The translations under genes and the position numbers were made by a program. Below, one piece after another: positions 6,904 through 10,825 of a stretch of DNA of 10,825 nt (its first letter is position 1; every line of letters begins with the position of its first letter). Source of the DNA: Conexibacter sp. (GTDB lineage Bacteria; Actinomycetota; Thermoleophilia; Solirubrobacterales; Solirubrobacteraceae); assembly GCA_025964295.1 (NCBI GenBank), contig JAOPZD010000090.1, positions 1 to 10,825 of the forward strand. The letters are read 5' to 3'. The notes beneath the pieces were generated by a model. The model was not told the DNA's origin and ran no database searches. It saw nothing but the letters and a program-made list of their open reading frames with translations.

Positions 6904-7798
6904 GAGGGGCGTCCTCCTTCGCCAGTCGCTCGGCCAGCTCGTCTGCAGCGACGCCGAGATCGCCGATCGTGAGCTGGCCGGCGTCCACCGCGGTCGCGCT
7001 CCGCCGTGCCAGCGCCTGCCCCACGAGCTTGCGAGCCTGGCGCCCGTCGATGCCCTGCGCACGCGCCGCGACATGACGGAGCTTCGGGTCCTCGGCCAAC
7101 GCGGCCAGCGCGGGGTACTTCGCGCCCATCGCAGTCAGGACGTCGACGAGGATGGCGTGGAGCGCGTCTGCGTTCGGAAGATCGAACTCGACGACGACGT
7201 CGGCCCGCGAGAGGAACGCGTCGTCAAGGCCGCGCACGAAGTTGGAGGTCACGACGAAGACGAGGTTGGGCGCCTCGGAGGCGAGCCGGTCGATCGCGGT
7301 CAGGACCGCGTCGGTCGCGCGATGGACGTCGACCGGGTTCGCGGCCAGCGAGGTCTCGCTCCGCGCGACGGCCAGCGACTCGACCTCGTCGATGAGGACG
7401 ATCGTCGGCAGGCCGTCGTGGGCCAACCCGGGCAAGTGCTCGGTCAGGAGCTCGCCGACGAGCTGCTGGCTTTGACCGTGCTCGGAGCTCATCAGCCCGT
7501 GCGGCGACACTTCGAGGAGGCGCGCACGGCGGCCGGGCACGACCTCAGCCAGCTTCTGAGCCAGGCCGCGTGCGAGCGTCGTCTTGCCGGTCCCGGGCGG
7601 CCCCACGAGCGCGATGAGCCCGTGGACGGCGGTGATCTCGAAGTCGAACTGGCCGCGCAGCTGCAAAGCCAGGAGCGCGTGGTTGACGAGCGCGCGCTTC
7701 GCATCGTCCTGACCGAGAACGCTCTCCCACGAGCGCGCGACGCGGTCGGACGGGCACATGGTCTCGCGGACCGCCTCGCTGACGGCGGGGGTCGTCAT
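6887..7798 (-). CDS. cap6: TRIP13/Pch2-like AAA+ ATPase, CBASS Cap6
   Basis: This 303-residue AAA+ ATPase is expected to remodel the closed HORMA protein back to its inactive form and so hold CBASS off. Walker A is GPPGTGKT (66-73), Walker B is IVLIDE (133-138), sensor 1 lies in TSN (184-186), the arginine finger is likely Arg198 in LSRADV, and a sensor-2-like segment is GIDGRQARKL (249-258). The line ITAVHGLIALVGPPGTGKTT (55-74) is typical of the TRIP13 group. It opens the operon from ATG 7798. No clear ribosome site is seen there and no in-frame start lies close upstream, so the start is less sure than the gene. It overlaps the next gene by 17 bases. Placing TRIP13 first and the effector last is a reversed order compared with the well-known E. 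coli MS115-1 system. Confidence 0.9.
   Translation of the reverse strand: MTTPAVSEAVRETMCPSDRVARSWESVLGQDDAKRALVNHALLALQLRGQFDFEITAVHGLIALVGPPGTGKTTLARGLAQKLAEVVPGRRARLLEVSPHGLMSSEHGQSQQLVGELLTEHLPGLAHDGLPTIVLIDEVESLAVARSETSLAANPVDVHRATDAVLTAIDRLASEAPNLVFVVTSNFVRGLDDAFLSRADVVVEFDLPNADALHAILVDVLTAMGAKYPALAALAEDPKLRHVAARAQGIDGRQARKLVGQALARRSATAVDAGQLTIGDLGVAADELAERLAKEDAPRVRAA
6913..6919 (-). promoter_or_regulatory. Strong Shine-Dalgarno that fixes the start of the 163-residue protein
   Basis: AAGGAGG on the minus strand, inside the end of the TRIP13 gene and nine bases before GTG 6903. It is the best ribosome site seen in the window, and it separates the real start from longer open-frame starts upstream. 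Confidence 0.7.
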
Positions 7799-7839
7799 CA
7801 GCGGCTCGCGAGCGGGAAGGAGTAAGCGGAAGTCGTGGT

Positions 7840-7900
7840 CACCCCTCGTACTGTAGCACGAAGTTTATGCAAACATATACAAGTCCCGTTTTCCAGGCTA
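7840..7900 (-). promoter_or_regulatory. AT-rich promoter region of the CBASS operon
   Basis: This short AT-rich patch is the only one between the SecB-like gene and TRIP13. On the minus strand it holds TTGTAT (7882-7877) and TAAACT (7867-7862, a TANNNT match), but no well-spaced -35/-10 pair. It contains the dyad GTTTATGCAAAC (7863-7874), whose arms recur in front of the TAC operon. A transcription start here would give a leader of about 60 bases. Read-through from the TAC genes is also possible. Confidence 0.4.
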
Positions 7901-7901
7901 T

Positions 7902-8435
7902 TTAGCGCCCGGGATCGTGCACCGAGGGGATCTTGTAGGTGCCGATGATCAGCGGCGCGACGCCCATGCGCCCGCTCGCGCTGTGGGCGAACTCGCGCCA
8001 GTACGGCCATGCGTGCAGCGTGCCGTTGGCGAACGCGAAGTGTTCGGCGTCGTCGTCGTCGAACGCGTCGGGATCGGCGAAGTCGTAGACGAGCTCGAAG
8101 CCGGCCTCGACGTCCACGGCCGGCTCGCTCTCGTCCGGGTCGGGCAGCTCATCGGCCTCGCCGTCGAAGCCCGGCAAGTAGAGCGCCACGAAGCTCGCGT
8201 GCACGCGCAAGCGCGACCGTTCGCTGTCCACGTGGGCGTGCGTGCTGAACCACACGAAGCAGGCAGGCGACCAGTCTGGTGGAACGTCTTCCGCATCCAC
8301 GCTCAAGGCCGCGTGCCCCATGCGCAAGCGGACCGCGCTCAGCGTCACCTGCGTCGACACGCGAGCCACCGCCTTGAAGTCGACGTTGCGCGGGCCGACG
8401 CGCTCTGGCTCCGCGGGAGGTCCGCCAGCACTCAT
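7902..8435 (-). CDS. SecB-like chaperone of a toxin-antitoxin-chaperone system
   Basis: This 177-residue protein carries the SecB-like C-terminal signature FANGTLHAWPYWREFAHSAS (135-154), followed by RMGVAPLI (156-163); WPYWRE is the clearest mark. The first half contains alternating hydrophobic strands (VSTQVTLSAVRL, 26-37), and a very acidic insert (DELPDPDESEP and DPDAFDDDDAE) lies at 95-131. In TAC systems such as Mycobacterium tuberculosis Rv1957, the chaperone binds the antitoxin's C-terminal tail and keeps it folded and safe from proteolysis. It follows the XRE antitoxin by four bases if ATG 8435 is used; a TTG at 8450 would overlap the antitoxin stop and add five residues. Neither has a strong ribosome site. 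A housekeeping SecB is unlikely, because it is linked to a toxin-antitoxin pair and actinobacteria often lack classical SecB. Confidence 0.8.
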   Translation of the reverse strand: MSAGGPPAEPERVGPRNVDFKAVARVSTQVTLSAVRLRMGHAALSVDAEDVPPDWSPACFVWFSTHAHVDSERSRLRVHASFVALYLPGFDGEADELPDPDESEPAVDVEAGFELVYDFADPDAFDDDDAEHFAFANGTLHAWPYWREFAHSASGRMGVAPLIIGTYKIPSVHDPGR

Positions 8436-8439
8436 CGCG

Positions 8440-8934
8440 TCAGCCGACAAGCGTCCACTCGTGGGAGTCAGGCCCGACCGTCGAACGCCCGTGCTCAGCG
8501 CGATCCTCCAACGAGCGCTTCCAGTCGGCGACGTTCACCGGCTGGTCCTTCCGCGACGCCCACCGCTCGTCTGAACGCTCACGCGCGGGCGAGCGCTCGC
8601 CACCCTCGAGCGTCCCGAGTCGGTCGGGACCGGCAAGAGGAGCTCGTGCCTCGCGTCGCTGCGCGTAAGAACCGGACGACAGCGGCTCGGCCACCACCCG
8701 GAACCGGAACCCGAGGACGTACCCCATGTCCGCGAGGCTGCGCAGCGTCATGTTGCGCTCACCCGAGAGGAGGTGGCTCACGAAGCCTTTCGTCTTCCCG
8801 AGCCTCGCGGCGAGCTCCTGGCGGGTCGTCGCAGTCGACTTGAGCAACTTCACGACAGCCTCGGTCGCTTCGAGGATCAGCTCCTCCTCCGTGACAAGCT
8901 GCTCGTAATCCACCGGAGTGGCTTTGGGGCTCAT
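8440..8934 (-). CDS. XRE-family antitoxin with long C-terminal tail (HigA-like)
   Basis: This 164-residue protein has a helix-turn-helix of the Cro/C1 type at about 36-80: TRQELAARLGKTKGFVSHLL (37-56) then SGERNMTLRSLADMGYVLGF. It should neutralise the toxin encoded just upstream and repress the operon. After residue 85 comes an 80-residue polar, Arg-rich tail ending with a Trp-containing part (Trp125, Trp138, Trp160). In TAC systems such a tail is the chaperone-addiction region: it makes the antitoxin unstable unless bound by the SecB-like chaperone. Here the tail fits because a SecB-like gene follows directly. The start at 8934 has GAGGT six bases upstream, overlapping the end of the toxin gene seven bases away. 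The order toxin-antitoxin-chaperone is that of the Mycobacterium higB-higA-Rv1957 locus. Confidence 0.83.
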   Translation of the reverse strand: MSPKATPVDYEQLVTEEELILEATEAVVKLLKSTATTRQELAARLGKTKGFVSHLLSGERNMTLRSLADMGYVLGFRFRVVAEPLSSGSYAQRREARAPLAGPDRLGTLEGGERSPARERSDERWASRKDQPVNVADWKRSLEDRAEHGRSTVGPDSHEWTLVG

Positions 8935-8941
8935 GACAACC

Positions 8942-9301
8942 TCACTCTGCGTTGTTGAAGTAGGTGTTGAAGATCTTCATGGCGTCCGCGACAGCCTCGC
9001 GGCGCAGGTTCTCCGCGTCATCCCCCCGCGGATATCCGGAGGCGATCATCAGGCTCCCGTCGTGCTCGAAGCAGACGAGGCAGTGGCCGAAACCGCTGAT
9101 CCGCCGAAGCGGTCCATCGTCGAGGCCGAAGCGCTCGACGCCTTCCACGTCTTCGTTGGCCAACCGGCTGATGACCGCATCCAGTGCTGCTCGCTCACGA
9201 TCGCGGAGGGACAAGAAGTAGGACTTGGCAACATGTCGACCCTGCTCGTCAGTCACCCAGAACAAAGATCGGCTCCGGCCGACCCGGACTGGCTCGTACA
9301 T
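8942..9301 (-). CDS. RelE/HigB-like toxin of the TAC triad
   Basis: This 119-residue protein is probably a ribosome-dependent mRNA-cutting toxin, judged by fold pattern and position rather than by a clear motif. The helix-helix-strand pattern of RelE-like toxins is seen: AKSYFLSLRDRERAALDAVI (25-44), then LRRISGFGHCLVCFEHDGSL (65-84) and MIASGYPRG (85-93), ending in a helix, ADAMKIFNTYF. The ATG at 9301 is the first possible start and has no ribosome site. The dyad GTTTA/TAAAC ends only two bases before it, so the transcript may be leaderless. The antitoxin begins seven bases after its stop. Other possibilities are a different toxin fold or an inactive relative; a structure prediction would decide. 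Confidence 0.68.
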   Translation of the reverse strand: MYEPVRVGRSRSLFWVTDEQGRHVAKSYFLSLRDRERAALDAVISRLANEDVEGVERFGLDDGPLRRISGFGHCLVCFEHDGSLMIASGYPRGDDAENLRREAVADAMKIFNTYFNNAE

Positions 9302-9335
9302 GCGTTTATATCAAGGTAAACAAAGCGGGTCAGCA
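9302..9335 (-). promoter_or_regulatory. Promoter/operator candidate of the TAC operon
   Basis: The dyad GTTTATATCAAGGTAAAC (9304-9321) has 5-bp arms GTTTA and TAAAC. On the minus strand it holds GATATA or TATAAA, a -10-like box, immediately before the toxin ATG, with a poor -35 (GCTGAC) about 16 bases further up. An operator overlapping the -10 box would suit autorepression by the XRE antitoxin. Confidence 0.4.
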
Positions 9336-9494
9336 TGTGGCGCAGAGACGCCATGTCCGGGCACCCTCTGTTAGGAGCCGGAACCCGCGATCCTGTGACC
9401 GCCGCGGAGCGCCAAGCCGGCGGTGGAAGCCCCGCGATCCTCAAGTCTCGCGCGAGCAGCCGGCCCGGCGTTCGGCTGACGATGTCAACGTGAC
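9322..9494. other. Gene-free region with repeats
   Basis: No credible gene is seen here. The stretch has an 11-bp direct repeat CCCGCGATCCT (9384-9394 and 9431-9441) and a 7-bp inverted repeat ACCGCCG/CGGCGGT (9398-9404 and 9418-9424) with a 13-base loop. It also has a GTTAGGAG (9370-9377) that recurs at 155-162. This looks like decayed DNA at the edge of the defense island. Confidence 0.45.
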
Positions 9495-9640
9495 GGCACC
9501 CTGTCGCCCCACCAGCGCACTGTTCCTGACCGGCCACACCTACGCCGAGATCAGTGACCTCCAGGACGCCAGCTGCGGCTCGGTCAACACGTCCTTCGTC
9601 CGGGCCCGATCCCACCCGCACCCGCGTCCACAACGCCGAC
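9495..9640 (+). pseudogene. Frameshifted remnant of a sigma-70 region 4 protein
   Basis: In one frame (9495-9518) the translation reads GTLSPHQR, and in the next frame (from 9517) it continues ALFLTGHTYAEISDLQDAS, then CGSVNTSFVRAR. Together these resemble the region 4 helix-turn-helix of RNA polymerase sigma factors, where the usual pattern is LSxxQR...L.G.TYxEIAxLxG.S.GSVxxxxxRARxxL. A one-base frame change around 9517, and the lack of a start, region 2 or clean end, show that it is broken. It points to the island having been placed next to, or into, decaying chromosomal genes. Confidence is moderate because the piece is short. Confidence 0.5.
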
Positions 9641-9670
9641 TGACAGCCCTCCTCCCAGCCCCGGTGGCCC

Positions 9671-9931
9671 CTACCACCAGGACCGGCACGCAGTTGCACT
9701 CTTATGCGCCGCTGCCTCCGGCGGCCGGGCACCGAGCTCCCGCGGTGTGAAGCCGCCGTCGGCCAACGCGCGCTCGGCAATGGCGTCGCGCCGCGCTTCG
9801 CCTCCGAGATTCTGCAGAGCCTCGAGTGTGGCGGCGCGTGACTTCAGCCGTAGCTCGCGACGCTCAGCATCCTCCAGGTCGGTACTCACTGCCCGGTCCT
9901 CGGCGAGGAAGCGCTTGCCCTTGAGCTGCAT
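9671..9931 (-). pseudogene. Truncated winged-helix (Mrr N-terminal-like) fragment
   Basis: The 86-residue frame from ATG 9931 (a TTG at 9937 is also possible) contains ATLEALQNLGGEARRDAIAE and RALADGGFTPRELGARPP, then AAAHK. This resembles the winged-helix domain at the N-terminus of Mrr-type restriction proteins and related actinobacterial proteins, which read LxxLGGxAxxxEIxxxAxxxGGFTxxEL and then go on to RLSWAxxxL. Here the frame ends soon after AHKSATACRSWW, with none of the later wing or any effector domain. The rest is missing, so I treat it as a remnant; a tiny functional DNA-binding protein cannot be excluded. It faces the sigma remnant on the opposite strand. Confidence 0.45.
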
Positions 9932-10025
9932 TGGCAAGCACGTGGCCGAGTGGATGACAACGCTGCGTGGTTACCGTGGCCACGGATCCGGCCATCGTCC
10001 TCCCCTTGCCCCCCGCACCACTCCC

Positions 10026-10823
10026 TCACCCCATCCCCATCCCCCCATCCATCCCCGACGGCACCGTCAACCCCGGCACCGCCTCCGGAGCCACCATCAC
10101 CGCAACGCCGAGCACCAGCAATACCACCGCGGTCCCGTACGTCACCCCCCGCCCCCACGGCAGCGTCTTCTCCAGCGCGATCAACGCCGCCACCAACGCC
10201 ATCCACACCAGGCTCATCACACCCAGCGCGAACAGCGACGACATCAGCGCCCAGCAGCAACCCACGCACCAGGCGCCGTGGCGCGCGCCCATCTCCAGCG
10301 CCCCAGGCAGGCCGTCGCGCCACGCTCCCAGCAGGAAGCCGAGCGGACTTCGGCACTTGGCCAGGCAGACGTCCTTGAGCGGCGTGAGCTCGTAGCCCGC
10401 CGCAGCGACGAGCGTGGCGCCCGCCAGCCACCGCCCGGCGCCGTCCCACGACAGCTCGTCGCCCAGCAGCGCCTGGCCCGCGCGGAAGGCCCCGTAGGCG
10501 AGCAGCCCGGCGGCCGTCCACGTCACGAGGTAGCCAGCCGTGAAGACCAGCGGCGCGGTGCGGGGCGCACGCCGGGCCATGCGCGCGTAGAGCGCGACCG
10601 TCGGCGCCACCGACGGGAACATCATCGCGGCCATCATCACCACCCACACGCCCGCGAACCAGCCGAGCGCGCCGAGCGACGTCCCCGGGCCCGCGTCCAT
10701 CCCGCTCATGCGATCGGCGGTCGACCACCAGGCGACCGCGGCAAGGGCGACCAGCAGCGCAATGAGGCCCAGGCGCGCCCGTGCCGCCGCGAACGCGGGC
10801 GCGAGGCCGCCCGTGTCCGCCAC
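10026..10823 (-). CDS. DUF2182 multi-pass membrane protein
   Basis: This protein of at least 265 residues is a predicted inner-membrane protein of the DUF2182 family, often annotated as a metal-binding membrane protein; its function is not established. Membrane segments are seen at about 18-33, 50-69, 90-112, 132-146, 182-202, 204-219 and 229-246. Family marks are WWSTADRMSGM (32-42), VVMMAAMMFPSVAPT (61-75), TPLKDVCLAKCRSPLGF (147-163) and GARHGAWCVGCCWALM (179-194). The cysteines (153, 157, 186, 189, 190) and Met-rich segments could bind metal. The tail MDGGMGMG is Gly/Met-rich. The start used is a GTG two bases from the window edge, so the gene may begin further upstream. It has no evident link to the defense genes and looks like host chromosome. 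Confidence 0.85.
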   Translation of the reverse strand: MADTGGLAPAFAAARARLGLIALLVALAAVAWWSTADRMSGMDAGPGTSLGALGWFAGVWVVMMAAMMFPSVAPTVALYARMARRAPRTAPLVFTAGYLVTWTAAGLLAYGAFRAGQALLGDELSWDGAGRWLAGATLVAAAGYELTPLKDVCLAKCRSPLGFLLGAWRDGLPGALEMGARHGAWCVGCCWALMSSLFALGVMSLVWMALVAALIALEKTLPWGRGVTYGTAVVLLVLGVAVMVAPEAVPGLTVPSGMDGGMGMG

Positions 10824-10825
10824 CG

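Noticed and set aside
6904..7074. N-terminal extension of the 163-residue CBASS protein
   Set aside because: The extra residues lie in the TRIP13 gene in another frame, are Arg/Ser/Trp-rich, and come before the strong AAGGAGG ribosome site.
6773..7825. 350-residue plus-strand frame opposite the TRIP13 gene
   Set aside because: Antisense shadow in very GC-rich DNA; the minus strand has complete Walker motifs.
9184..9780. Intact genes on either strand past the toxin
   Set aside because: The long frames have no start context. The only recognisable part is the short sigma-like segment, which needs a frame change to read.
1..10825. CRISPR array, rRNA, insertion sequence or integrase
   Set aside because: No regularly spaced repeats, rRNA signatures, transposase or recombinase motifs were seen.

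Overview
This is a GC-rich window. Sampled lines are about 58-80% G+C, there are many GTG/TTG starts, and genes are tightly overlapped. This suggests a high-GC actinobacterium; Thermoleophilia/Solirubrobacter-like is a guess from the style of the flanking genes, not something I can prove. Nearly the whole window is a compact anti-phage defense island between decayed flanks and one ordinary membrane-protein gene.

Layout. 1-620: no credible gene, but many structured segments, including a 16-bp palindrome, several hairpins and a degenerate tRNA-Arg-like 3' half. 621-3001 (+): a two-gene unit with a 4-base overlap, an EcoRI-family adenine methyltransferase followed by a DUF262-HNH nuclease, i.e. 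a restriction-modification-like pair with an unusual nuclease partner. 3002-3567: non-coding stretch between convergent units, with a strong hairpin near its right end. 3568-7798 (-): a five-gene type III (HORMA/TRIP13) CBASS operon, transcribed as TRIP13-like AAA+ ATPase, a small unassigned protein, HORMA protein, CD-NTase and Cap4 effector (nuclease plus SAVED). 7799-7901: short AT-rich promoter-like gap. 7902-9301 (-): a toxin-antitoxin-chaperone (TAC) triad made of a RelE/HigB-like toxin, an XRE antitoxin with a long C-terminal tail, and a SecB-like chaperone. 9302-10025: decayed DNA holding a frameshifted sigma-70 region 4 remnant (+) and a truncated winged-helix fragment (-). 10026-10823 (-): DUF2182 multi-pass membrane protein running to the window edge.

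How the parts work together. In CBASS, HORMA bound to a target peptide is expected to activate the CD-NTase, which makes a cyclic oligonucleotide. The SAVED domain of Cap4 senses that signal and turns on the N-terminal DNA nuclease, while TRIP13 resets HORMA. The TAC triad lies immediately upstream in the same orientation; its chaperone should protect the antitoxin, so that phage disturbance of the chaperone releases the toxin. The methyltransferase/DUF262-HNH pair would add DNA discrimination by methylation.

The least explained items are the 163-residue protein between TRIP13 and HORMA, the methyltransferase/DUF262-HNH pairing with a dockerin-like calcium loop inside the methyltransferase, and the similar GTTTA/TAAAC dyads in front of both the TAC and CBASS operons.
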